Program-made: the position numbers and the translations under genes
Assembly: GCA_902620895.1 (NCBI GenBank)
Contig: CACNJU010000006.1
Span: 1-64,000 of the forward strand
Direction of reading: 5' to 3'
Origin: an uncultured Prochlorococcus sp.
GTDB lineage: Bacteria; Cyanobacteriota; Cyanobacteriia; PCC-6307; Cyanobiaceae
Length of the DNA: 64,000 nt
Notes under the pieces: generated by a model
Told to the model about the DNA's origin: nothing
Seen by the model: only the letters and a program-made list of their open reading frames with translations
The model's database searches: none
Shown here: piece after piece, positions 42,245 through 51,238 of the stretch
How the letters are laid out: each line of letters begins with the position of its first letter
How positions within the stretch are numbered: the first letter of the stretch is position 1

Positions 42245-43042
42245 TTAAGTATTTTTGGGCTTTTCATATCTTGAAAATAATGTTTGAGATAAAATATATC
42301 CGGCAATTCCTGCTGCTGTAAAAGCTAAACCATTCTTAAATAATGGTAATAAATCATTTGTTCTGGATATTATCGGTGCCAAACCAAAAATTCCAAATAA
42401 CATTCCCCATAAAGGAGAAAGAAGAGCTAAAAATCCAATTGATATCACTTGACCTTCTTTTCGTGGCGCAGATGCGAAACCTGCTACTAAACCTCCAAGA
42501 ATAGATGTACATAAAGTCCATATATATTGTTCTTTGGGTAGGCCAGGAACAACTTGACAACCTCCTCTTTCAAGGCAAATCTTTACTGAATTAATTGCAT
42601 CTAATACTGCGCCATCCTCACCGTGATCTTTCACATAATATTGATTACCAAATCTTGTTTGAAGTTCAACCCAAAATAACCTTGGCATGAAATTAAAATA
42701 AGCCTCTCCGACGTTAAAGTTTAGTAAATTTCCTCCTCTAGGATCAGCAACTATCAACAAACTTGTCTCATCTAAATCCCAATAGTCCTTAATTGCACTA
42801 CCAGGAGAACTCTCAAACTGAGATAAATATTTAATTTTCCACCCACTTTCTATTTCAAGATTATTAAGCTTGTCTTCTAAAGATTTTTTCTGATTAGGGC
42901 TTAATGTTTTAGCTAAATCAATTACTGGTGTTTTTTCTTCTGGTAAAAGATTTGGATTATTTATAGCGAAAACGGGTTTATGTGAAATTAAAACTAATAT
43001 AGATAGAAATATTCCCAATAAATAGTTAATCTTTGAAGGCAT
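42245..43042 (-). CDS. TPM-domain (Psb32-like) membrane protein
   Basis: PVIDLAKTLSPNQKKSLEDKLNNLEIESGWKI; C-terminal TMs. Confidence 0.85.
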   Translation of the reverse strand: MPSKINYLLGIFLSILVLISHKPVFAINNPNLLPEEKTPVIDLAKTLSPNQKKSLEDKLNNLEIESGWKIKYLSQFESSPGSAIKDYWDLDETSLLIVADPRGGNLLNFNVGEAYFNFMPRLFWVELQTRFGNQYYVKDHGEDGAVLDAINSVKICLERGGCQVVPGLPKEQYIWTLCTSILGGLVAGFASAPRKEGQVISIGFLALLSPLWGMLFGIFGLAPIISRTNDLLPLFKNGLAFTAAGIAGYILSQTLFSRYEKPKNT

Positions 43043-43073
43043 AAATAAGTTTTGTCTCTTTATATTTTCGCCG

Positions 43074-44264
43074 ATGAATAGCTTACCCGCGAATAATCCA
43101 GATTGGTTAGTAAAAAAAATAATAAAAATGGGTGGGACTATAAGTTTTTATAATTTTATGAATTTTGTTTTAAATGATCCTATTTATGGTTATTACGGCA
43201 GTGGTAAAGCCGAGTTAGGCATTCAAGGAGATTTTGTCACATCACCCTCCTTATCTGATGATTTTGCTTTTTTGGTTGGTAAACAAATAGAAGATTGGCT
43301 AATTCAGTTCAAAAATAGTTTTTTATATAATCAGAAATTAGCTGTAATTGAATTTGGAGCAGGAGATGGAAGCTTTATGAGTGGATTAATTAAATATTTT
43401 TTAGAAAATAACAAGAATTTTTTGGAAGGAGTTTCTTTCGTAATTATCGAACCTAATGAAGGGATGGTAGAAAAACAAAAAAATAAATTGGAGGAATTTT
43501 TAAACTTAGGTATTGATATTTTATGGAAACGTTTGGAAGAAGTAGAGGAAAATAATATAAATGGAATAGTTCTTGCAAATGAGGTTTTAGATGCTTTGCC
43601 AGTAGAAAGAATAACCTTTTCAAAAGGAAAATTACTACGACAAGCAGTTTCAATAGACAAAAAATCTTATAAATTATTTTTTGATGAAATGCCAATTACA
43701 ACTGAATTGAGAAAAAGTATTGAACTTGCTAAAAGTGAGTTGGGAATCACTATCCCGCCTGAAGATGCTATTGAAGGATGGACGACAGAATGGCATATAG
43801 ATAACTCAAAATGGTTAAAAGGTATTTACGGAAAAATTAATAATGGTATTTTGTTGATAATTGATTACGCTAAAGAAGCTAAAAAATACTACACCTCTAA
43901 GAATTCTGATGGGACTATAGTTTCTTATGAAAATCAAAAAATGACGAATAATGTATTAGATTCTCCTGGAAATTGCGATTTAACATCTCATGTGTGCATA
44001 GAAACTTTAATTAATGATGCTGAGACTCTTGGATTTGATACTGTTGGAATAACTAAACAAGGAGAGGCTTTGTTGGCACTTGGATTGGCAGAGAGAATTT
44101 ATGGGATTCAGAAAGAATTTAAGGAGGATTTATCAAATGCCCTTTTAAGAAGAGAGGCATTACTTAGACTCGTTGATCCTGTTTGTTTAGGTAATTTTAA
44201 GTGGTTTGTCTTTAAAAAATTTAATCAGAAGAAAATGAATATAAATTCAACCTGTTTGCGTTAA
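43074..44264 (+). CDS. SAM-dependent methyltransferase, MidA/NDUFAF7 family
   Basis: [54 protein letters not shown]. Confidence 0.93.
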   Translation: MNSLPANNPDWLVKKIIKMGGTISFYNFMNFVLNDPIYGYYGSGKAELGIQGDFVTSPSLSDDFAFLVGKQIEDWLIQFKNSFLYNQKLAVIEFGAGDGSFMSGLIKYFLENNKNFLEGVSFVIIEPNEGMVEKQKNKLEEFLNLGIDILWKRLEEVEENNINGIVLANEVLDALPVERITFSKGKLLRQAVSIDKKSYKLFFDEMPITTELRKSIELAKSELGITIPPEDAIEGWTTEWHIDNSKWLKGIYGKINNGILLIIDYAKEAKKYYTSKNSDGTIVSYENQKMTNNVLDSPGNCDLTSHVCIETLINDAETLGFDTVGITKQGEALLALGLAERIYGIQKEFKEDLSNALLRREALLRLVDPVCLGNFKWFVFKKFNQKKMNINSTCLR

Positions 44265-45352
44265 GAAAAAAACTTTAAAAATAATGAATCTTCCACGTCA
44301 TCATATATATCAACAGCACCAATTTCTTTCGGTAATATAAATCTCATTTTGCCATCACGAACTTTCTTATCGCCCATAAGTATTGTAAGAACCTCTTCTT
44401 TATTTATTTTGGGGATCTCAGTAGGAAGATTGTAACTCTCTAATAGAATTTGCTGTCTTTCTAATTCTTCTTTAGACCATAACCCTTTCTCAATTGCTAT
44501 TTTCCCCGCGATATTCATACCAATTGATATTGCCTCACCATGTAAAAATTTGCCGTATCCACATAAATTTTCAATAACGTGACCAAAAGAATGACCATAA
44601 TTCAATATTGCTCTAACACCATTTTCATGTTCGTCTTGCGAAACAATATGAGACTTTGTTTTTATTGAACTATCAATTATTTTAATTAGATATTCATTCT
44701 TGAGATTTATAAGCTCATTCTTGTTCTTTTCAATTTCTAAGTATTCAAAAAGTTCTTTATCTCTTATTACTCCGTATTTTATTACTTCGGCCATGCCTGC
44801 ACTAAATTCTCTTTTAGGCAAACTTTTTAAAGTTTCTGGATCAATAAAAACTGCTTTAGGTTGATTGAAAGCTCCAATTAAATTTTTACCTTTTGGATGA
44901 TTTACTCCTGTTTTTCCTCCCACAGATGAATCAACCATTGATAATAACGTTGTTGGAATCTGAATATATTCGATACCTCTCAGCCAAGTCGCAGCGGCAA
45001 AACCACTTACATCTCCAACAATTCCTCCTCCAAGGGCAATAATTATTGAATTTCTATCTAAGCCAAATTCAAATGCTACATCATATATTTCAGATAAGGT
45101 TTTTAAGTTTTTATATGATTCTCCAGCCTTGATAAGGAACATTTTGGCCTGAAATTTATTATCTTTTAAATTATTTAAAAATTTTTCTCCATACAAATTT
45201 GATATTTCTTCATTTGAAATCACAAGTATTTTTCTATTCTTTGTTATTCCAATTTTTAAAAGTTCTTCGCTGATATTATTTAGTACCCCTGCTTCTAGAG
45301 TTACTTCGTATGACTTATCACCTAATGGGACTAATATTTTTCTCTCATTCAC
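44261..45352 (-). CDS. aroB: 3-dehydroquinate synthase
   Basis: [47 protein letters not shown]. Confidence 0.98.
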   Translation of the reverse strand: MNERKILVPLGDKSYEVTLEAGVLNNISEELLKIGITKNRKILVISNEEISNLYGEKFLNNLKDNKFQAKMFLIKAGESYKNLKTLSEIYDVAFEFGLDRNSIIIALGGGIVGDVSGFAAATWLRGIEYIQIPTTLLSMVDSSVGGKTGVNHPKGKNLIGAFNQPKAVFIDPETLKSLPKREFSAGMAEVIKYGVIRDKELFEYLEIEKNKNELINLKNEYLIKIIDSSIKTKSHIVSQDEHENGVRAILNYGHSFGHVIENLCGYGKFLHGEAISIGMNIAGKIAIEKGLWSKEELERQQILLESYNLPTEIPKINKEEVLTILMGDKKVRDGKMRFILPKEIGAVDIYDDVEDSLFLKFFS

Positions 45353-45477
45353 AATTGATTACCTGGTTAAAGTTTATGAATATTTGGTATTAAATACTTT
45401 ATATATTAGCAAAATCTAAGCTCTAGATCCTTAAAAATTCAGTTGTTAAGAATTAGAAATGGTAATAAAATCATGCT

Positions 45478-46668
45478 ATGAGTTTAAAAAAAAATATAAA
45501 CGACATTAAGAAAAATTATTCCCTAGGAATAATTGGAGGTGGTCAATTGGCTTTGATGTTAACCGAGGCAGCAAAAAAAAGAGATCTAGAAGTATGTGTG
45601 CAAACAAAATCTTGTGATGATCCTGCCGGTTTAAAAGCAGATCATGTCATAGAAGCTGATCCTTTAAAGATAAGAGGTAATAAATCATTAATTAATGAGT
45701 GTGAAAAAATAATTTTTGAAAATGAATGGATAAAAATTGATAAATTAAATTTAATTGACAATAAAGATATTTTTGTTCCAAGCCTTAATGCAATTAAGCC
45801 ATTAGTAGATAGGTTTTCTCAAAAAAAATTAATAGACAGAATGAATATTCCCTGCCCAAAATGGATAAGTATTGAAGATTTTAAAAATCTCTCGGATGAG
45901 GAAATCAATAATTGGACTTTTCCTCTAATGGCAAAATCAAATAAAGGTGGATATGACGGCAAAGGTAACAGAAAAATAAAGACAAAAGAAGATTTAGATT
46001 CTTTTTTAACAGAAAATAGTTCTAATGAATGGTTAATAGAAGAATGGATAGAGTATGAAAAAGAATTGGCTCTTGTTGGTTCGAGAGATTGGACAGGTAA
46101 GATAAGATTCTTTCCAATAGTTGAGACTTTCCAATCAAACCATGTTTGTGATTGGGTTCTTGCACCTGGAACAAATGAATATGATTTGAACTTATTTGCA
46201 ATAAATATTTTCTCTTCAATTGTCAATGAACTTAATTACGTTGGAGTTCTAGCTATTGAATTCTTCTATGGAGATAACGGTCTTTTAATTAATGAAATAG
46301 CTCCAAGAACTCATAACTCAGCTCACTTCTCTATTGAAGCTTGCACTTCAAGTCAGTTTGATCAATATGTTTGCATTTCTTCTGGGATAATGCCGCCTGA
46401 AATTAAAATGAACTGTGAAGGTGCAATTATGATAAATCTACTGGGGTTAAAAAAGAATTTTCCAATCTCAATGGAAACCAGAATTAAAATGTTATCTGAA
46501 ATTGAGGGTTCTAATATTCATTTTTATGGAAAATCTCGCGAAATTATGGGAAGAAAAATGGCTCACATCACATTTTTATTAAATGGTAAAACGCATTCAG
46601 AAAGATATGATGAAGCTCAAATTTTATTAACTATGGTAAGAGACATTTGGCCATCTCCAAATGCATAA
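45478..46668 (+). CDS. purK: 5-(carboxyamino)imidazole ribonucleotide synthase
   Basis: LGIIGGGQLALMLTEAAKKRDLEV; EIAPRTHNSAHFSIEAC. Confidence 0.96.
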   Translation: MSLKKNINDIKKNYSLGIIGGGQLALMLTEAAKKRDLEVCVQTKSCDDPAGLKADHVIEADPLKIRGNKSLINECEKIIFENEWIKIDKLNLIDNKDIFVPSLNAIKPLVDRFSQKKLIDRMNIPCPKWISIEDFKNLSDEEINNWTFPLMAKSNKGGYDGKGNRKIKTKEDLDSFLTENSSNEWLIEEWIEYEKELALVGSRDWTGKIRFFPIVETFQSNHVCDWVLAPGTNEYDLNLFAINIFSSIVNELNYVGVLAIEFFYGDNGLLINEIAPRTHNSAHFSIEACTSSQFDQYVCISSGIMPPEIKMNCEGAIMINLLGLKKNFPISMETRIKMLSEIEGSNIHFYGKSREIMGRKMAHITFLLNGKTHSERYDEAQILLTMVRDIWPSPNA

Positions 46669-46689
46669 AAAAATAAGTTAGAGTTAGAT

Positions 46690-46905
46690 TACTGGATCTT
46701 TGGTTAAGTTCTTCTTTATGTGCTCTGATCTGACTCTCTTTCGACATGAGGAGACTGTCGTGATGCGGTAGTAAACCGATCTTGTAATCGGAAACGAAAG
46801 CCCACTTTGAATCCTCTTCTGGCATTTCCAGGTCGATGCAGCAGAGAACTGACGGGGATCCGGTGTTACCTATCAAAATGCTTGCTAAAACAGGCTTTTG
46901 GTGGG
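46690..46905 (+). ncRNA. ssrS: probable 6S RNA, with terminator
   Basis: GC-richer non-coding stretch directly downstream of purK, the recalled location of cyanobacterial 6S RNA; ends in CAAAATGC...GCTTTTGG hairpin and T-rich tract. Confidence 0.65.
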
Positions 46906-46979
46906 TATTTTATTTTTTTTTGGAATAACTGAGCTTTTTTTATTCTATATCAGTGTAAAAAATTTATTTGCCAAAATAC

Positions 46980-47009
46980 TTGACGATCCATTTCTAATGT
47001 ATCTATATT
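46980..47009 (+). promoter_or_regulatory. sigma70-like promoter TTGACG-18-TATATT
   Basis: AATACTTGACG and TATATTAGTAGTAC shared with 49429-49457. Confidence 0.55.
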
Positions 47010-47034
47010 AGTAGTACGTATGTATTACTAAGTA

Positions 47035-47334
47035 ATGATTTTAGGAGGAGCTAATGTTTGGACTAATTTTTCTTACGGTTATCGTAATGAGTCACCAAGT
47101 GGTTGGTTGCTTAGCCCAGACCGCAGCAGATTAATTTTATTTATAAGGAATAAAAAATCTCCAAGAAATAGTATGAGAATTTTTGCTCATACATATTATG
47201 CAAATGATCTTGGTGAGCCAATGGCAATTAAATCATCCACTCAAATGTATTTGGATAATGCTTGGGATAAATGGCATGACCTTCAATTAGAAGGTTGGAC
47301 TTTTGAAGAACTTGAATTACCTGAATCTGTATGA
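47035..47334 (+). CDS. DUF1651-like protein, copy 1
   Basis: GWLLSPDRSRLILF and YANDLGEP; paralogue of 49481-49771. Confidence 0.7.
   Translation: MILGGANVWTNFSYGYRNESPSGWLLSPDRSRLILFIRNKKSPRNSMRIFAHTYYANDLGEPMAIKSSTQMYLDNAWDKWHDLQLEGWTFEELELPESV
47054..47134 (+). other. overlapping +1-frame 26-codon ORF with strong Shine-Dalgarno
   Basis: TAGGAGGAGCTAATG; MFGLIFLTVIVMSHQVVGCLAQTAAD. Confidence 0.35.
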
Positions 47335-47450
47335 CTAACTTAAATCCAATCAAAAAGAAATTATCAAAAGTAGATAGAAAGATATCTATGCAAGACCCAT
47401 CAAAATTATTAGCAGAATTTTTTAATGGTGTTGTCATTGAACTTGATTAA
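47331..47450 (+). CDS. 39-aa small protein, start overlaps DUF1651-like stop (ATGA)
   Basis: MTNLNPIKKKLSKVDRKISMQDPSKLLAEFFNGVVIELD. Confidence 0.6.
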   Translation: MTNLNPIKKKLSKVDRKISMQDPSKLLAEFFNGVVIELD

Positions 47451-47460
47451 GAATATAAAT

Positions 47461-47613
47461 ATGTCCCATAAAGAATTGATAGATCAAGTTTCTGCAAATT
47501 TATTTAAAAAAAGTGGAAAGTTAGAAAGCAGAAGATCTTGGTTGGCAATGAGAAATTATCTTGAACAATTAGATACCGAACAACTTAAATCCATGCTTAA
47601 GGACTACGGATGA
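47461..47613 (+). CDS. 50-aa small protein (track start 47425 moved to ATG 47461)
   Basis: MSHKELIDQVSANLFKKSGKLESRRSWLAMRNYLEQLDTEQLKSMLKDYG. Confidence 0.65.
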   Translation: MSHKELIDQVSANLFKKSGKLESRRSWLAMRNYLEQLDTEQLKSMLKDYG

Positions 47614-47623
47614 TTTAAAAACT

Positions 47624-47737
47624 TTATTTAGTTTTTATTTTTTTCTTAATTCTCAGAAAAACGTAAGTTGCAAACCCAACCAAAAACATATCCAAGTAAA
47701 TATGCCAAGTAGGAAAAATCTGGTGTATTAATTCCAT
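47624..47737 (-). CDS. 37-aa single-TM protein, TAATG-coupled to ligase-like gene
   Basis: MELIHQIFPTWHIYLDMFLVGFATYVFLRIKKKIKTK. Confidence 0.6.
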   Translation of the reverse strand: MELIHQIFPTWHIYLDMFLVGFATYVFLRIKKKIKTK

Positions 47738-48486
47738 TAACGTTTTATTGCCACTTGCCAATAAGGATAATCTAAATTTGATTTTTCTCTAAGTAATTGT
47801 AATTTTCTAGAATTTATTTTTACTACTATTCCATCTGTTGGATATTTACTAAAAAGTTTCCCCTCTAGCCATTGTTTTCTAAATACTTCAACTTGGCTCG
47901 TAAAGTTGCATGAAATATCCTGAGGGATCGTGAAGCCAAGCTTTGAAAGACTTTTTTTGGATTCATATTGGTTAAGTGTTGAATTAAGTATTTGAAATGC
48001 GCAGAAGCTAAGACTTTCAGAAAATCCTTCTTTAGCTCTTAGAAATCCAGAAGCGATTCTTTGGGAGATATTTGGACTTTGGTTGGGTGCATATAATTCA
48101 CCTCTAACTTGAAGAACTCCCCGTAAAGGCAGACTATTGGGAATGTCTTGAACTTTAATAAGTTTACTAGTAACGTCTGCCCCTTTTCTTGAAATTGCTT
48201 TCTCCAAGGTTCCATCCCTATATTGCAAAGCAACAGCACAACCATCAATTTTTGGTTCAATTAATAATCTGGTATCTACTAATAGTCCTTTCAAAAATTC
48301 ATCTATTGAATCCTTTTCTAATGAAGGTAAAACTAGTTTATTTTTCTTTTTAAAGTAATCACAATTTGGGTTTGTTCTTAATAAATTTTTTTCAAGTTGG
48401 TCGAACTGCTTATCAGAGATTAAAGCATTACCATTTCTATAATTATCGTCATACCATTCAATTCGTTCTTCTAAATAAGTCTTCAT
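47737..48486 (-). CDS. single-domain NAD-dependent DNA ligase-like nucleotidyltransferase
   Basis: LLIEPKIDGCAVALQYRDGTL (KxDG), VRGELYAP, DGIVVKIN, YPYWQVAIK; no OB/Zn/HhH/BRCT regions. Confidence 0.85.
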   Translation of the reverse strand: MKTYLEERIEWYDDNYRNGNALISDKQFDQLEKNLLRTNPNCDYFKKKNKLVLPSLEKDSIDEFLKGLLVDTRLLIEPKIDGCAVALQYRDGTLEKAISRKGADVTSKLIKVQDIPNSLPLRGVLQVRGELYAPNQSPNISQRIASGFLRAKEGFSESLSFCAFQILNSTLNQYESKKSLSKLGFTIPQDISCNFTSQVEVFRKQWLEGKLFSKYPTDGIVVKINSRKLQLLREKSNLDYPYWQVAIKR

Positions 48487-48693
48487 TTAATACGATGGCT
48501 TAAGTTTTTGTTCAGGTATCCAACTTGGTTTATCTATAATCCATTTTTCTCTATCTTCATATTTAACAGTCCATAAAAGAAATGAAGAAATTTCTTTTAG
48601 AGCTATGCCAACCAAATATCTTGTTTTTGGACTGATTGATATAAATCCAAATAATAATATTAATAAAATAAGTTTAAACATACCTTTAATCAT
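48487..48693 (-). CDS. hypothetical membrane protein, 68 aa
   Basis: Adjacent to ligase-like gene. Confidence 0.55.
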   Translation of the reverse strand: MIKGMFKLILLILLFGFISISPKTRYLVGIALKEISSFLLWTVKYEDREKWIIDKPSWIPEQKLKPSY

Positions 48694-48724
48694 TTAAAAA
48701 CTCAGCGTAATTTTTGCGAACTTT

Positions 48725-48982
48725 TTAATTAATGCAATTCTTATAACCCTCAATCTGTGCTAGTTCATCAATATTCAAACCTGTTTCTTCTAGTAAAGTT
48801 TCTCCTATATCTTCCTTATTAAATTTAGTTAAAGCTGCTTTAATAGAGTACTTAATACATTGGTTTTTGTATTTTGCTTCTTTGACAACAGGAGATAAAT
48901 AAAAACCAAACAAGATGATAAAAGCCCCATAGGTTACAACTTTTCTATGGTTTTTCCACCATTCATAAAATTTATTGGACAC
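48725..48982 (-). CDS. hypothetical single-TM protein, 85 aa
   Basis: Intact ORF. Confidence 0.6.
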   Translation of the reverse strand: MSNKFYEWWKNHRKVVTYGAFIILFGFYLSPVVKEAKYKNQCIKYSIKAALTKFNKEDIGETLLEETGLNIDELAQIEGYKNCIN

Positions 48983-49051
48983 GAAAAATAAATTACTATT
49001 TTCTATTTTAAATTGACTGTCAACAAATTACTTTAGAAATTTAAGGATTGG

Positions 49052-49360
49052 TTAATTTATTGTTTTTTCATTAATAGATTTAACCCAAGCATAATATCTT
49101 GATTTTCTAATCCTTTGCTCTTTCGAAACTAATCTATCCGCAGATTCTAGAGGTGATTCTCCTTTCTCAACTTTTGTTGTAATAGAAATACCGAAACCTT
49201 TTGCTTCAATTTTTGCAATGCCACCCTCTAAAAAAAATAAAAAAGACCAACCTTTGCTCCATCCTAAATAGAAGGGATTTCGATACATTGCATTCTTTTG
49301 GAGATACTCTTTAAATGATATTTTCCTTTTCAAGGAGTTACTTGTATTCACTATTACCAA
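49052..49360 (-). CDS. hypothetical protein, 102 aa
   Basis: Intact ORF. Confidence 0.55.
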   Translation of the reverse strand: MVIVNTSNSLKRKISFKEYLQKNAMYRNPFYLGWSKGWSFLFFLEGGIAKIEAKGFGISITTKVEKGESPLESADRLVSKEQRIRKSRYYAWVKSINEKTIN

Positions 49361-49428
49361 ATAAGAAGTTTACGGCTGATTATTCCTGGAAAGTAAATTT
49401 AGTATTTAAATAATTTCCAGAGGAATAC

Positions 49429-49457
49429 TTGACGTTTAAGAGTAGTACATTTATATT
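49429..49457 (+). promoter_or_regulatory. sigma70-like promoter TTGACG-17-TATATT, paralogous to 46980
   Basis: AATACTTGACG; TATATTAATAGTAC. Confidence 0.55.
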
Positions 49458-49480
49458 AATAGTACAACTGTATTATCTTC

Positions 49481-49771
49481 ATGACTTCAGGAGTCGCTAA
49501 TGTTCGGACTTATTTTTATCGTAACAGCCTTATTGACCCCCCAACTGGCTGGTTGTTTAACAAAAAAAGTGGTTTATTGATTTTTTTTGAGAGTTATAAG
49601 AAATCTCTATCTAATAACTTGCAAGTATATACTCACCTTTTCTATGCAAATGAATTAGGTGAACCAGCCCAAATTAAAAATTCAAGACTTCATTCTATTG
49701 AGTGTGCTTGTGAAACATGGAATGAATTAATTTCAGGAGGTTGGCAAATTGTTACTAATAAATTCCAGTAA
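49481..49771 (+). CDS. DUF1651-like protein, copy 2
   Basis: PPTGWLFNKKSGLLIFF, YANELGEP. Confidence 0.7.
   Translation: MTSGVANVRTYFYRNSLIDPPTGWLFNKKSGLLIFFESYKKSLSNNLQVYTHLFYANELGEPAQIKNSRLHSIECACETWNELISGGWQIVTNKFQ
49500..49580 (+). other. overlapping +1-frame 26-codon ORF, same offset as copy 1
   Basis: MFGLIFIVTALLTPQLAGCLTKKVVY; starts 19 nt after main ATG in both copies. Confidence 0.35.
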
Positions 49772-49773
49772 TC

Positions 49774-50007
49774 ATGATCAAGGTAAATCCGTCAAAATGG
49801 GAATATCTAAAAGAATCTACCCTAAAACGAAAACGAACAAAGATTTGTATTACTTGCAATCACTTTCGCTAAAGCACTACAGAAACTTTTGCTACTATCT
49901 TGATCTGTCCAAAATACGAAAAACGCATACCACAGGGTGATCATTTACTTAAAGGCTGTGATTATTGGCAAAAAAATAGGACGATATTTTCCCCGGAAGC
50001 ATCTTAA
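49774..50007 (+). pseudogene. Cys-rich small protein interrupted by in-frame TAA (49870-49872)
   Basis: MIKVNPSKWEYLKESTLKRKRTKICITCNHFR*STTETFATILICPKYEKRIPQGDHLLKGCDYWQKNRTIFSPEAS. Confidence 0.6.
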
Positions 50008-50107
50008 TTATTATCTAATTAAATTTCTCTAGGTAGAGATATTTAATTATGTAAACAAAGCATTATTTTATACAACTTAAAAAATTCTTTTTAAGTAATT
50101 TTGAAGC

Positions 50108-50209
50108 ATGATTCAATTCTACTTTTCCATATTTTTATTAGTTGTGCTTACATTTTTTGCACTTTTATTAGATGCACCAGAATTGGCATCTTTAATTCAA
50201 ACATTTTAG
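50108..50209 (+). CDS. 33-aa hydrophobic small protein
   Basis: MIQFYFSIFLLVVLTFFALLLDAPELASLIQTF. Confidence 0.55.
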   Translation: MIQFYFSIFLLVVLTFFALLLDAPELASLIQTF

Positions 50210-50291
50210 AAAATAATAAATCAGCATTTTTACTGATTTACTTTCTTAATAAGTAAGGCGTAAGTTTAACTTGTTGAATAGGAGGGATCTA

Positions 50292-50333
50292 ATGATTGAC
50301 AGTCCACCAGAGGAGTTTAATTATAAAATTTAA
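50292..50333 (+). other. 13-codon micro-ORF with AGGAGGG Shine-Dalgarno
   Basis: ATAGGAGGGATCTAATG; MIDSPPEEFNYKI; terminator hairpin follows. Confidence 0.35.
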
Positions 50334-50359
50334 ATCTAGATAAAACTAATGCTAAATCT

Positions 50360-50396
50360 GGAATGAATCTTCTATTTGAGATTCATTCCTTTTTAA
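50360..50396 (+). terminator. terminator GGAATGAATCT...AGATTCATTCC-TTTTT
   Basis: 11-bp stem with T-tract. Confidence 0.8.
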
Positions 50397-50499
50397 TTTC
50401 TTTTAAAAATGTAAATTATAAATATTAAATTTTAAAAGTAAAAAATCTCTTCATATTAAAATGATTTAGGCCTAAGTCTCTTCCAAGATAGTGCTAACT

Positions 50500-50682
50500 T
50501 TACCTGAATCCAAAACCTGTTTTTTGTTCTTCTTTTTCTTCCCATTCATTAATAATTAGTTTAAGTAAACTTTTAAGTTCTGAATTTGAAGCATTAGTAT
50601 CTTTTTGAAGATTTATACAAATGTTTTTTATTTCCTCAAAAGCATTATCAATTAATATTGTTTTTTGATCTGGATTAGCCAT
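50500..50682 (-). CDS. hypothetical protein, 60 aa
   Basis: Intact ORF. Confidence 0.5.
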   Translation of the reverse strand: MANPDQKTILIDNAFEEIKNICINLQKDTNASNSELKSLLKLIINEWEEKEEQKTGFGFR

Positions 50683-50688
50683 TGAATT

Positions 50689-50886
50689 TTAAAATGCTCC
50701 ATTACAGTTGAACCCACTGCAGTTAATAACCCTGAAAATATTCATTATAAAGTTGTGGAATCTTTCATCATAAAAAAATGCCCAGGTTGTAAATATAGCA
50801 AAACCAGAGACAGCAAAAGCAGCATATTGAAGCCAATGGATTCCATAGCTGTCTAATCCATTTTTATCAAAATCAGAATTACTCAA
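50689..50886 (-). CDS. hypothetical single-TM protein, 65 aa
   Basis: Intact ORF next to hli. Confidence 0.55.
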   Translation of the reverse strand: MSNSDFDKNGLDSYGIHWLQYAAFAVSGFAIFTTWAFFYDERFHNFIMNIFRVINCSGFNCNGAF

Positions 50887-50983
50887 TTGCTTTTTTACCT
50901 ATAATAAAAATTTTTTTTTTAAAAGGAGAGTTTGTTTTGAACGAGAGATTTATTTTTTTTTAAGTCCTTAATGTATTGATCAT

Positions 50984-51238
50984 TTAAATAAAACCAGGTA
51001 TTATCCACCCAAAAAAACCGTAGTTTATTATCAAAGCAAAAAAACCAATCATAGCTAATCTCCCATTTGTTATTTCGACATTTTTCCAAAATTTTCCCAT
51101 GTAGTTTTTATTTTTTTTCGAGTTTCTATCTATCAAATAATTTGGTTCTAAAGGTTCTTGCAACCTTTTGATGGCGTATAAAGAGAATTGAATTGTAATT
51201 GCGATGATAACAACTATAAAACTAGTAAGTGAATCCAT
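50984..51238 (-). CDS. hli: high-light-inducible protein (Hlip)
   Basis: VEITNGRLAMIGFFALIINYGFFGWIIPGF. Confidence 0.9.
   Translation of the reverse strand: MDSLTSFIVVIIAITIQFSLYAIKRLQEPLEPNYLIDRNSKKNKNYMGKFWKNVEITNGRLAMIGFFALIINYGFFGWIIPGFI

Noticed and set aside
43331-43695. Antisense ORFs in the MidA-like gene
   Set aside because: Overlap each other in different frames and oppose a clear CDS
45819-46226. 135-aa antisense ORF in purK
   Set aside because: Shadow ORF of a well-recognised CDS
46631-46876. Minus-strand 81-aa ORF over the purK 3' end/6S region
   Set aside because: Antisense to purK 3' end and a structured RNA; composition not protein-like
49749-49940. 63-aa track ORF
   Set aside because: Different frame from the Cys-rich interrupted gene (49774-50007), whose motif content is more convincing
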